DNA of 64,000 nucleotides, from the NCBI RefSeq assembly GCF_008711155.1, contig NZ_VUYQ01000002.1, positions 62,001-126,000 of the forward strand, given 5' to 3'. Below the pieces are notes generated by a model that was not told the origin of the DNA, made no database searches, and worked only from the letters and a program-made list of their open reading frames with translations. The DNA is from Dechloromonas sp. CZR5. Lineage in GTDB: Bacteria > Pseudomonadota > Gammaproteobacteria > Burkholderiales > Rhodocyclaceae. The position numbers and the translations under genes were made by a program. This document shows, one piece after another, positions 54,786-63,175 of this stretch (within the stretch, counting starts at the first letter, position 1; every line of letters begins with the position of its first letter).

Positions 54786-55769
54786 ATGTTCAAAGGCATT
54801 TTGATCGAGAAGGACGAGGCCGGCTATCGCGCCGCCATCAAGAGCATCGACGAAGCAGACCTGCCGGATGGCGAGGTCACCGTCCGTGTCAGCCATTCGA
54901 CGCTCAACTACAAGGACGGGCTGGCGATCACCGGCAAAGGCCCCGTGGTGCGGCGTTTCCCGATGGTGCCGGGCATCGATCTCGTGGGCACCGTGGAATC
55001 GAGCGTACATCCGGAATTCGCGGTCGGCGACCCGGTCCTCCTGAATGGTTGGGGCGTTGGCGAAGGCCATTGGGGCGGGCTTGCCCAGAAGGCCCGTCTC
55101 AAGGGCGACTGGCTTGTCCCGCTGCCCAAGCAGTTTTCGCCGCAGCAGGCGATGGCAATCGGCACCGCCGGCTATACGGCCATGCTCTGCATACTCGCGC
55201 TCGAGCGGCATGGCATCACCCCGGCGCACGGTGAAATTCTCGTTTCCGGCGCGGCAGGCGGGGTCGGCAGCGTGGCGACAGCTGTCCTTGCCAAGCTGGG
55301 TTATACCGTGGTCGCCGTCAGCGGCCGCAGCGAAGAGCACGATTACATCAAGCGCCTGGGCGCCAGCGAAGTGCTGCAGCGCTCGGAATTTTCCGCACCG
55401 GGCAAACCGCTGGCCAAGGAACGCTGGGCGGGCGCGGTCGATGTCGTCGGCAGCCATACGCTGGCCAACATCTGCGCCGGCACGCGCTATCGCGGCGTGG
55501 TGACGGCCTGCGGCCTGGCCGGCGGCATGGATTTCCCCGCCACCGTCGCGCCATTCATCCTGCGCGGCGTCACCCTGGCCGGCATTGACAGCGTGATGTG
55601 CCCGCGTGCCGACCGCCTCGAAGCCTGGCGCCGCCTCGGCACCGACCTCGATATCGCCAAGCTGGACATGATCAGTTCGGAAATATCTCTGGAAGAGGCG
55701 ATTCGAGCCGCCACGAAACTGATCAACGGCGAGATTCGCGGCCGCATCATTGTCGACGTCAATCGCTGA
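54786..55769 (+). CDS. acuI: Acrylyl-CoA reductase-like MDR oxidoreductase (AcuI/YhdH)
   Basis: A 327-residue enzyme: [54 protein letters not shown] and [28 protein letters not shown] are AcuI/YhdH signatures. It reduces acryloyl-CoA or related enones with NADPH. AAAGGA before the ATG. Ends the rightward block. Confidence 0.92.
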   Translation: MFKGILIEKDEAGYRAAIKSIDEADLPDGEVTVRVSHSTLNYKDGLAITGKGPVVRRFPMVPGIDLVGTVESSVHPEFAVGDPVLLNGWGVGEGHWGGLAQKARLKGDWLVPLPKQFSPQQAMAIGTAGYTAMLCILALERHGITPAHGEILVSGAAGGVGSVATAVLAKLGYTVVAVSGRSEEHDYIKRLGASEVLQRSEFSAPGKPLAKERWAGAVDVVGSHTLANICAGTRYRGVVTACGLAGGMDFPATVAPFILRGVTLAGIDSVMCPRADRLEAWRRLGTDLDIAKLDMISSEISLEEAIRAATKLINGEIRGRIIVDVNR

Positions 55770-55811
55770 AGCGGAACGGACGCCCCCGGTTTCCGGCCCG
55801 GCCGGCTAGCG

Positions 55812-56735
55812 TCAAACGCCGGCCAGCCGGGCGCTGCAGCACGCTGCGAGATAGTCCGCCAGGCGTCGAATCGGCGGCGTGATCCGACCTCGGCTCACCG
55901 CCAGCAAGTTCAACGGGGTCGCCTCGCCGGACCACTCGGGCAACAGTTGCCGCAGCCGGCCGCTGATCAGGTCGTCCGCAACGTCGAGCCGGCTCTTGTA
56001 GGCGATCCCCTGTCCGGCCAAAGCCCATTGACGCACCGCGGCGCCATCGTCGGCGATACGGTCGCCGCTGACTTCAATCGCATGCTCGCCTTTTGGCCCG
56101 AATCGCCAGCGGCTGTAGGGCAGATCGCCGCGCACGAAGCGCAAGCAGTTATGTTGCCGCAAATCGCCCAGGCTCTCCGGCACGCCGTAGCGTGCCAGGT
56201 AACTCGGCGCGGCACACAGGATCCGGGTGTTTTCCGGCGCCACCGGCAAGGCCACCATCCCGGAATCTTCCGGCATGCCATAGCGCAAGGCGAAATCGAC
56301 CGGTTGCTCGAACATGTCCGCCGGGCGGTCGGTCACGCGCAAATCGAGCAGAAAATCGCCCTCCTTGACCGGATAACCTGCCAGAAAATCCTCGATCCAG
56401 GCAATCAGGCAGCTACGCGCCAGGTCGCTTGGCATGCTCAAGCGGATCGGGCCGCTCAAGCCATTCGCCGACTCGTCGCCGATTGCGGCCTCGCCCGCGG
56501 CAATCGCGCGAACGACTTCGCGGGCATGCGGCAGCAAGCGTTCGCCGGCCTCGGAAAGACGCACGCGCCTTGTCGACCGCTCGAACAGACGCTGCCCTAT
56601 CCCCGTCTCCAGGCGCTTGATGACGGCGCTCGCCACCACCGGAGACATCCCCAGCCGACGCGCGGCCACCGAAAAGCTCCCGGCTTCGGCCGCAGCAACG
56701 AATACCTGCAGATCGTCGAGGCGATTTATTTTCAT
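55812..56735 (-). CDS. LysR-family regulator (B)
   Basis: A 307-residue LysR protein: MKINRLDDLQVFVAAAEAGS FSVAARRLGMSPVVASAVIK, effector domain from about 95 (IRLSMPSDLARSCLIAWIED). Shares many blocks with LysR (A), e.g. VDLALRYG/VDFALRYG, RILCAAPAYLAR/RILCAAPSYLAR and GIAYKSTLDVADDL/GIAYKSRLDVADDL. Divergent from the yellow/MRJP-family gene. Confidence 0.92.
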   Translation of the reverse strand: MKINRLDDLQVFVAAAEAGSFSVAARRLGMSPVVASAVIKRLETGIGQRLFERSTRRVRLSEAGERLLPHAREVVRAIAAGEAAIGDESANGLSGPIRLSMPSDLARSCLIAWIEDFLAGYPVKEGDFLLDLRVTDRPADMFEQPVDFALRYGMPEDSGMVALPVAPENTRILCAAPSYLARYGVPESLGDLRQHNCLRFVRGDLPYSRWRFGPKGEHAIEVSGDRIADDGAAVRQWALAGQGIAYKSRLDVADDLISGRLRQLLPEWSGEATPLNLLAVSRGRITPPIRRLADYLAACCSARLAGV

Positions 56736-56787
56736 CAATTCAATTAAAGTAATTTAAAAAAACCGATATTTATCTTCAATTTCACTT

Positions 56788-56801
56788 AAGTCAATATCCA
56801 T
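56788..56801. promoter_or_regulatory. Motif shared with the LysR (A) control region
   Basis: AAGTCAATATCCAT matches AAGTCAATCTCCAT at 49201-49214 at 13 of 14 positions and lies at the same kind of place, between a LysR gene and its divergent partner. Confidence 0.5.
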
Positions 56802-56826
56802 CCCTCTTACTACCCAGGAATCCATC

Positions 56827-57924
56827 ATGTCCCGCCTTCTGATCAACCGCCTCCCCGGCGCCCTGCTCTCGATGTTCATTTCCCTGGCCACGATGCCTGT
56901 CCTGGCGGCAACACCCGCCGTTGGCACGCTCGAAACGGTGGCCGAATTGCCCATTCGTCCCGGTAACGTCACCGCCACCCGCGACGGGCGCGTCTTTGCG
57001 ACCGTACACCCGCTGGACAAGCCGTCCGGCGTGCAGCTGATGGAAGTCACCGCCCCCGACCGCTACCGTCCGTGGCCGGATAGCCGCTACCAGAGCGATG
57101 CCGCCAACCGCTCCGACGAGCGGATCGACACGCCGCTGGGTATCGCCCAGGACAACAAGGGACGCCTGTGGATCATCGACATGGGCCTCAACCTCGGCAA
57201 GACCCGCCTTTGGGCCTTCGACATCGCCAGCGGCCGCCTCGAACACAAGATCGCGCTGCCTGCCGATATCGCGCCGAAGGGTGCCTTTGTCCAGGATCTC
57301 GCGGTGGACGCCGAACGCGGCTGGGTCTACCTCGCCGACATCGCGCCACCGGCCCTGATCGCCCTCGAAATCGCCAGCGGCAAGGCGCATCGCTTCGCCG
57401 GCCATGCGGCCCTGCAGGCCGACCCCAAGGCGATCATGCAGGTGGACGGCACGCCCACGCAGTTCGGCGGCAAGCCGGCCAGCGTCGGGGTCAACCCGAT
57501 CACCCTCTCCAAGGACGGTCAAACGCTCTACTTCGGCGCCATGAACGGGCTGACGTGGTATGCCGTACCGACGCGCCACCTGCGGGGCGGCGACGACCGC
57601 GCAACCGCCTCCGCCATCCGGGTCGTCGGTAAAAAGCCGGTTTCGGACGGGGTGGCCACCGACGATGCCGGCAATCATTTCTTCACCAACCTCAACGACA
57701 ACGGTATCGACATCCTCGACCGTCAGGGCCAGCTGCGCCCGCTGGTCCGCGATGCCCGCCTGTCGTGGCCGGACAATGCGCAATTCGGCCCGGGCTCCTG
57801 GCTCTACATGTCGGTCAACCAGCTGCACCGGACCAGCGCCTTCACCGGCGGCGAAGACACCGGCAAGCCGCCCTACCGCGTCATGCGCGTGTGGACCGGC
57901 ACCATCGGCAACCAGCGCCAATAA
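56827..57924 (+). CDS. Yellow/major royal jelly (MRJP)-family secreted protein
   Basis: A 365-residue beta-propeller-type protein: signal peptide through VLAATPAVG, then LDKPSGVQLMEVTAPDRYRP WPD, LGIAQDNKGRLWIIDMGLNL, FVQDLAVDAERGWVYLADI and GVNPITLSKDGQTLYFGAMN, the MRJP signature. Bacterial members are of unknown function, probably lactonase-like. Divergent from LysR (B). Confidence 0.9.
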   Translation: MSRLLINRLPGALLSMFISLATMPVLAATPAVGTLETVAELPIRPGNVTATRDGRVFATVHPLDKPSGVQLMEVTAPDRYRPWPDSRYQSDAANRSDERIDTPLGIAQDNKGRLWIIDMGLNLGKTRLWAFDIASGRLEHKIALPADIAPKGAFVQDLAVDAERGWVYLADIAPPALIALEIASGKAHRFAGHAALQADPKAIMQVDGTPTQFGGKPASVGVNPITLSKDGQTLYFGAMNGLTWYAVPTRHLRGGDDRATASAIRVVGKKPVSDGVATDDAGNHFFTNLNDNGIDILDRQGQLRPLVRDARLSWPDNAQFGPGSWLYMSVNQLHRTSAFTGGEDTGKPPYRVMRVWTGTIGNQRQ

Positions 57925-57940
57925 TCATCCGGAGAAGGCC

Positions 57941-58036
57941 ATGAAATACCTGCACACCATGGTGCGCGTCACCGACCTGGCGCATTCCCTGGCCTTCTAC
58001 CGCGATGCCCTCGGGCGGCAGGAAAGCGCAGATTGA
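57941..58036 (+). pseudogene. Truncated glyoxalase (gloA-like) fragment
   Basis: The 31 codons MKYLHTMVRVTDLAHSLAFY RDALGRQESAD match the start of lactoylglutathione lyase-type VOC proteins and then stop; the expected ~100 further residues, including most metal ligands, are missing. GGAG precedes the ATG. It lies 16 bases after the MRJP gene, presumably a former operon partner. Confidence 0.75.
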
Positions 58037-58226
58037 ACCGACTCACAGCGCTTCTGGGCAAGAAATATCCTATTTCCCAGAACCGCTTGATTGTTGATCA
58101 ACGATCGTTGGTTCGCTGCCAGCACCGAGCGCTACGTCAGGGCCGTTCGGCCTCTCGGCAAAACACCTCAAGAATCCCGACGGCATGTCGTTATCGACAG
58201 CAGGCGCCATGCGAAAGGGAAAGCCC

Positions 58227-59102
58227 ATGAAACTCCAACCACTGCCGTCGGCAGTCTCCTTTCGGGACGACCGGAAGCGGTCCCTTTCCGGAGAGACGGA
58301 AAGTGTCACGGCGCGCATTGCCGATTCCCCGTCCGAGCGGGAAGCCAAACGGCTGGCCGACATGCAGGCCGCGCTCAAGCGCCTGCGCGAACTGCCTTCC
58401 GCCAGGGAATCGGCGGCAGCCCAACGCCTGAACAAGGCGCAGCAGCTATTGCAGCAAATTCGCGCGCTCAAGCAGGCTATCGCCCTCGCCACGCCGGAGC
58501 ATGCCGCGGCGCTGGCCGCGCAACTGCGTCAACTGGCCGGGCAGTTGGCCAGCCTGGGCAAGGGAGGCAACAGCGGACTGTCGCTGCCGAACGCGGGGTC
58601 CTCTTCAGGAGGGGACAGCCCGCCTGCCGATGCGGCGACAGTCGGCACAGCGGAAAGCGCAAGTGTCGAAACAGCCATAACCGAAACATCGGCGGTCGTT
58701 GAGGCAAACACCCCGGCGGCAGGGGCGGCGAATGTCGCCGGACAAACGAACCCGGCCGCCGTTGACGAAGCGCCCCCGGCATTGGCGAAGGCCAACGACA
58801 GTCCACGCGCGGCAACAACCGCCCGGCCGGATGACAACGCCCGGGAAGACGGCCGGTCCTCCGACGAGAGCACGATCGAGGAGGCCCTGCGCAGTGTGCT
58901 CAAGGAAGCCTGGGCGGAATTGAAAAGCGCAGTCGCATTGCTCAAGGCAAAAATGCAGCGGCTGCCCCCCGCCGACCATGTCCGCGTCGAAGCGCATCTA
59001 CGCGCCATCGACACGCTCGCCAGCCAGGCCGGCATTGGCACGACCTACGCCCTGTCCTTCAGCGAACCGTCCGCCCCCCGCTTCATCGACGTAAAAGCCT
59101 GA
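58227..59102 (+). CDS. Hypothetical protein, coiled-coil and low-complexity
   Basis: A 291-residue protein, no family recognised. The N-terminal helix (AAALKRLRELPSARESAAAQ-like MQAALKRLRELPSARESAAA) runs into a coiled coil (about 50-125), then an Ala/Thr/Glu/Pro-rich low-complexity stretch (about 125-225) and a C-terminal helix. AAAGGGAAAGCCC precedes ATG 58227. No signal peptide seen. 58037-58226 contains no gene that I can support. Confidence 0.65.
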   Translation: MKLQPLPSAVSFRDDRKRSLSGETESVTARIADSPSEREAKRLADMQAALKRLRELPSARESAAAQRLNKAQQLLQQIRALKQAIALATPEHAAALAAQLRQLAGQLASLGKGGNSGLSLPNAGSSSGGDSPPADAATVGTAESASVETAITETSAVVEANTPAAGAANVAGQTNPAAVDEAPPALAKANDSPRAATTARPDDNAREDGRSSDESTIEEALRSVLKEAWAELKSAVALLKAKMQRLPPADHVRVEAHLRAIDTLASQAGIGTTYALSFSEPSAPRFIDVKA

Positions 59103-59130
59103 GCCCGGAGGCGGGCGCCGCGAACCGGGT

Positions 59131-59613
59131 TCACCCGATCGGCAGGCTCGTCTTGTATTTGACTTGCTTGAGGGTGACGCTGGAACGGATGTTGGCCACG
59201 TGAGGAATGCGCGCCAGGCGGTCGACGATGAAACTCTGCAATGCCTTGAGATCGGCGATCACGACCCGCAGCAGGTAATCCGAATCCCCGGTCATCAGGT
59301 AGCACTCCATGACCTCCGGACAGTTGGCGATGGCCTCTTCGAACAGATGCAGGGCCTGCCCCATCTGCTTTTCCAGACTGACCTGAATGAACACCGAAAC
59401 CATCAGGCCGACCGCCTCGGGATCCAACAGGGTGACATATTCCCGAATGACACCGGCCGCCTCGAGGTCGCGCACGCGACGCAAACAGGGGGCGGGCGAC
59501 AAATGGCAACGCTCGGCGAGCGCCACATTGGTGATCCGGGCATCCGCCTGCAAATGCTCCAGCAACCGGATATCCGTCTGATCCAGCCCCGCGCGAATTC
59601 GTTCATTGCTCAT
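59131..59613 (-). CDS. Lrp/AsnC-family regulator
   Basis: A 160-residue regulator: [43 protein letters not shown] and the RAM effector domain ([40 protein letters not shown]). It likely controls amino-acid-linked genes; its divergent neighbour is a pseudogene. Confidence 0.93.
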   Translation of the reverse strand: MSNERIRAGLDQTDIRLLEHLQADARITNVALAERCHLSPAPCLRRVRDLEAAGVIREYVTLLDPEAVGLMVSVFIQVSLEKQMGQALHLFEEAIANCPEVMECYLMTGDSDYLLRVVIADLKALQSFIVDRLARIPHVANIRSSVTLKQVKYKTSLPIG

Positions 59614-59767
59614 AAATGTCACTTTGCGAATATTTATTGCTCAACGATATCGAAAAAACAAATAACTCGCAACAACCGAACGTCCCCTGCGGAGTAACGT
59701 TTCCATACCGGCAAAGCCGCCGACAGACGCACCCAAGGAAACCTATAACCCGATTGAGGATGACAAA

Positions 59768-60284
59768 ATGAAAAAACCAACCCGGTTTATCCCGCTGCTC
59801 GCATTCGCCGTGCTGTGCGAAGCCGCGATTGCCAACAATCACACCCACGTCCATACGCCACCTGTCGCGCATCTATCCCTTCATTGAGTTGCCCGACCTG
59901 ATGGAGGACTACCCGTCCCGTCTCACCGGCGCCTCCCTGGTCTACCTCAATGTCGTTGCGCGCCTTGGCGTACTGGGCGCACCGCTCGATGTCGCCAGCC
60001 TGCCGTCTCCCCTCGATACGCTGGCCGACATGACCGTTCGCCTGGTCGACGCGAACGGCAAGGAACTCGACACCGCGAAAGGAACGGCCATCCTCGGCCA
60101 TCCGATCGATGCGGTGTTGTGGCTGGTCGAGGATCTCCAGCGCGCCGGCATAACGCTGAAAAAAGGCGACCTGCTCAGCCTGGGCTCTTTTTCCAAACCG
60201 CTGGCACCCAAAGCGGGGGACAGCGCCAAGGTCATTTACGAAGGCCTTCCGGGCACGCCGTCGGTCAGCGTTCGCTTCCGATAA
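59768..60284 (+). pseudogene. Broken 2-keto-4-pentenoate hydratase-like gene
   Basis: Frame 1 from ATG 59768 gives a signal-peptide-like start (MKKPTRFIPLLAFAVLCEAA) and stops after 39 codons. A second frame (about 59850-60284) encodes FIELPDLMEDYPSRLTGASL, DMTVRLVDANGKELDTAKGT AILGHPIDAVLWLVEDLQ and LKKGDLLSLGSFSKPLAPKA, the C-terminal part of a FAH/hydratase domain. The N-terminal catalytic part is missing, so this looks like an internal deletion plus frameshift. Confidence 0.75.
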
Positions 60285-60310
60285 GCCGTTTTCCCTGCTG
60301 CAACATCCCA

Positions 60311-60335
60311 CCCGCCCTCGTGGCGGGCTTTTTTT
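60311..60335 (+). terminator. Rho-independent terminator
   Basis: CCCGCC-CTCGT-GGCGGG followed by CTTTTTTT, just after the hydratase remnant. Confidence 0.9.
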
Positions 60336-60352
60336 GAAAACAAAATTGCCTC

Positions 60353-60374
60353 AATGGAAAACAAACATTCCATT
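60353..60374. promoter_or_regulatory. AATGGAA-N8-TTCCATT dyad upstream of second aceE
   Basis: A perfect 7-bp dyad 99 bases before the ATG of the second E1 gene. Unlike the dyad before the first aceE, so the two loci are probably regulated differently. A TATAGT at about 60434 may be a -10. Confidence 0.45.
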
Positions 60375-60472
60375 TATTGCCAAACAACGCCAACCAACAG
60401 AACAAATGGCAACTTTTGAACGCCATGCATTGGCTATAGTTTCGTTACACCGACCTTCAAAAGGAACGCAAC

Positions 60473-63172
60473 ATGGATCAGAACAACACGAATATCGGCG
60501 GCCCCGCTGCGGGCGACGGAGAACCGGAAGAGACCCTGGACTGGCAGGCCAGCCTGCAGGAAGTGATCGAACGCACCGGGGTACCGCGCGCCGAGTTTTT
60601 GGTGGGCCGGCTTATCGAGTCGGGTCGCCGGGCGGGTGGCCGATTCCACACCCGCCACACCACGCCCTACCGGAACACCATTCCGGTGGAAGCGCAGCCG
60701 CCCTACCCGGGCGATCTTGATCTGGAAGCCCGCATCACCGCCATCCACCGCTGGAATGCGCTGGCCATGGTGATGCGGGCCAACCAGGACAATCCCGAAC
60801 TGGGCGGCCACATCGCCACCTATGCCTCGATTGCCGATCTCTTCGAGGTCGGTTTCAACCACTTCTTCCGCGCCCCAACCGACGAGCATCCGGGCGACCT
60901 GGTGTACTTCCAGGCCCATGCCGCGCCCGGCATCTACGCCCGCGCCTTCCTCGAAGGCCGTCTGAGCCAAGAGAATATGAGCCACTTCCGCCGCGAAGTC
61001 TCCGGCGGCATCGGCAAGGGGCTTTCCTCCTACCCGCACCCGACGCTGATGCCCGGCTTCTGGCAATTCCCGACCGGCTCAATGGGCCTCGGCCTGCTCT
61101 CCGCCATTTACCAGGCGCGCTTCCAGCGTTACCTGCAACATCGCGAAATCATGCCGGCCAACGACCGCAAGGTGTGGGCCTTCGTCGGCGATGGCGAGAT
61201 GGATGAGCCGGAATCGCTGGCCGGCATTTCGCTGGCCGCCCGCGAGCAGCTCGACAACATGGTGCTCGTGGTGAACTGCAACCTGCAGCGTCTCGACGGC
61301 CCGGTGCGCGGCAACGGCAACATCGTGCAGGAACTGGAAACCCTGTTCGCCGGGGCTGGCTGGAATGTCGTCAAGTGCATGTGGGGCAGCAACTGGGACG
61401 TGCTCTTCGCCCGCGACCGTGAGGGCTGGATTCTCAAGCGCATGGCCGAGGCCGTGGACGGCGAATTTCAGAAGCTGTCGGCCACCGACGGCCACTACAA
61501 CCGCCAGCACTTCTTCTCGCGCTACCCGGAACTGGCGACGCTGGTCGGCAACATGTCGGACAAGGAAATCGACGCCCTGATCCGCGGCGGTCACGACCCG
61601 ATCAAGATCTACGCCGCCTACGCCGCGGCGATGAACCATCGCGGCCAGCCGACGGTGATCCTGGCGCAGACGACCAAGGGTTACGGCATGGGCGCTTCCG
61701 GCCAGGGCGCCAACACCTCGCACCAGACCAAAAAGTTGGCGCACGACGACCTGCGCCACTTCCGCGAGCGTTTCGGCCTGCCGCTCTCCGACGACGATCT
61801 CGACAACGCCCGCCTCTACCACCCCGGCGAGAACAGCCCGGAAGTGCGTTACCTGCAACAGCGCCGCAGCGCCCTCGGCGGCTACCTGCCACAGCGCCGG
61901 CAGCAGGCAACGCCGCTCGCCCCGGCGACGCCCGATCTGTACACCGCCTTCCACGCCGATTCCGGCGAGCGGACGATTTCGACAACCATGAGCTTCGTTC
62001 GCCTGCTCACCAAGCTGATGCGCGACAGCACGCTCGGCGCCCGCGTCGTGCCCATCGTCGCCGATGAAGCGCGCACCTTCGGCATGCAGGACATGTTCCG
62101 CCAGTTCGGCATCTACTCGCCCTGGGGCCAGCGTTACACGCCGCAGGATTCCGACCAGCTGGCCTTCTACCGCGAAGACATCAAGGGCCAGATTCTGGAG
62201 GAAGGCATTTCCGAAGCCGGCTCGATGGGTTCGTGGATTGCCGCCGGCACCGCCTGGTCGCACAGCAACCAGCCGATGCTGCCGTGCTACATCTTCTACT
62301 CGATGTTCGGCTTTCAGCGCATCGCCGACCTGGTGTGGAACGCCGCCGACAGTCAGGCGCGCGGCTTCCTGCTCGGCGCGACGGCCGGCCGCACGACGCT
62401 CTCCGGCGAAGGCTTGCAGCACGAAGACGGACAGAGCCAGATTTATGCCGCGACCATTCCGACCTGCCGCGCCTACGACCCGGCCTTCTCCTACGAAATG
62501 GCGGTGATCGCCGAGGATGGCGTGCGCCGGATGATGAGCGACAACGAGCACTGTTTCTATTACGTCACGCTCTACAACGAGAACTACGTCCATCCCTCGA
62601 TGCCGGCCGGCGCCGAAGAAGGCATCCGCCGCGGCATTTACCTGCTGCGCCCCGCGCCGCAGGGCGACAAGCCGCGTGTCCAGCTGATCGGCAGCGGCAG
62701 CGCGCTGCGCCTGGTGCTGGCCGCCGCCGACCTGCTCGAACGCCGCTTCGACCTCGCCGTCGACGTGTGGAGCGCGACCAGCTTCGGCGAATTGCGCAAG
62801 GATGGCATCGCCTGCGACCGCTGGAACCTGCTGCACCCGGCCGAAACGCCGCGCACGCCCTACGTGACCGAGCAGCTGGCCAGCCGCGAGGGGCCGGTGA
62901 TCGGCGTCAGCGATTTCATGCGCGCCTACCCGGACCTCATCCGCAACTGGGTGCCGCAGCGCTACACCGTGCTGGGCACCGACGGCTTCGGGCGTTCCGA
63001 CACCCGCGTCGCGCTGCGCGATTTCTTCGAGATCGACGAACGCTACATTGCGCTCGCCGCGCTGAAGAGCCTGGCCGACGAGGGAACCCTGCCGCGCAGC
63101 CTGGTGGTCGAGGCGATGGCGCAATTCGGGATCGATGCCGACAAGCCGACGCCGCTCGGCCACGGGGAGTAA
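60473..63172 (+). CDS. Second, divergent pyruvate dehydrogenase E1
   Basis: An 899-residue AceE paralogue: VWAFVGDGEMDEPESLAGIS, LVVNCNLQRLDGPVRGNGNI, HIATYASIADLFEVGFNHFF and VLGTDGFGRSDTRVALRDFF. It keeps the ThDP and catalytic regions of the first copy but differs throughout, so it is an old duplication and not a recent one. AAAGGAACGCAAC precedes the ATG. Substrate may be pyruvate or a related 2-oxoacid. Confidence 0.92.
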   Translation: MDQNNTNIGGPAAGDGEPEETLDWQASLQEVIERTGVPRAEFLVGRLIESGRRAGGRFHTRHTTPYRNTIPVEAQPPYPGDLDLEARITAIHRWNALAMVMRANQDNPELGGHIATYASIADLFEVGFNHFFRAPTDEHPGDLVYFQAHAAPGIYARAFLEGRLSQENMSHFRREVSGGIGKGLSSYPHPTLMPGFWQFPTGSMGLGLLSAIYQARFQRYLQHREIMPANDRKVWAFVGDGEMDEPESLAGISLAAREQLDNMVLVVNCNLQRLDGPVRGNGNIVQELETLFAGAGWNVVKCMWGSNWDVLFARDREGWILKRMAEAVDGEFQKLSATDGHYNRQHFFSRYPELATLVGNMSDKEIDALIRGGHDPIKIYAAYAAAMNHRGQPTVILAQTTKGYGMGASGQGANTSHQTKKLAHDDLRHFRERFGLPLSDDDLDNARLYHPGENSPEVRYLQQRRSALGGYLPQRRQQATPLAPATPDLYTAFHADSGERTISTTMSFVRLLTKLMRDSTLGARVVPIVADEARTFGMQDMFRQFGIYSPWGQRYTPQDSDQLAFYREDIKGQILEEGISEAGSMGSWIAAGTAWSHSNQPMLPCYIFYSMFGFQRIADLVWNAADSQARGFLLGATAGRTTLSGEGLQHEDGQSQIYAATIPTCRAYDPAFSYEMAVIAEDGVRRMMSDNEHCFYYVTLYNENYVHPSMPAGAEEGIRRGIYLLRPAPQGDKPRVQLIGSGSALRLVLAAADLLERRFDLAVDVWSATSFGELRKDGIACDRWNLLHPAETPRTPYVTEQLASREGPVIGVSDFMRAYPDLIRNWVPQRYTVLGTDGFGRSDTRVALRDFFEIDERYIALAALKSLADEGTLPRSLVVEAMAQFGIDADKPTPLGHGE

Positions 63173-63175
63173 GCC

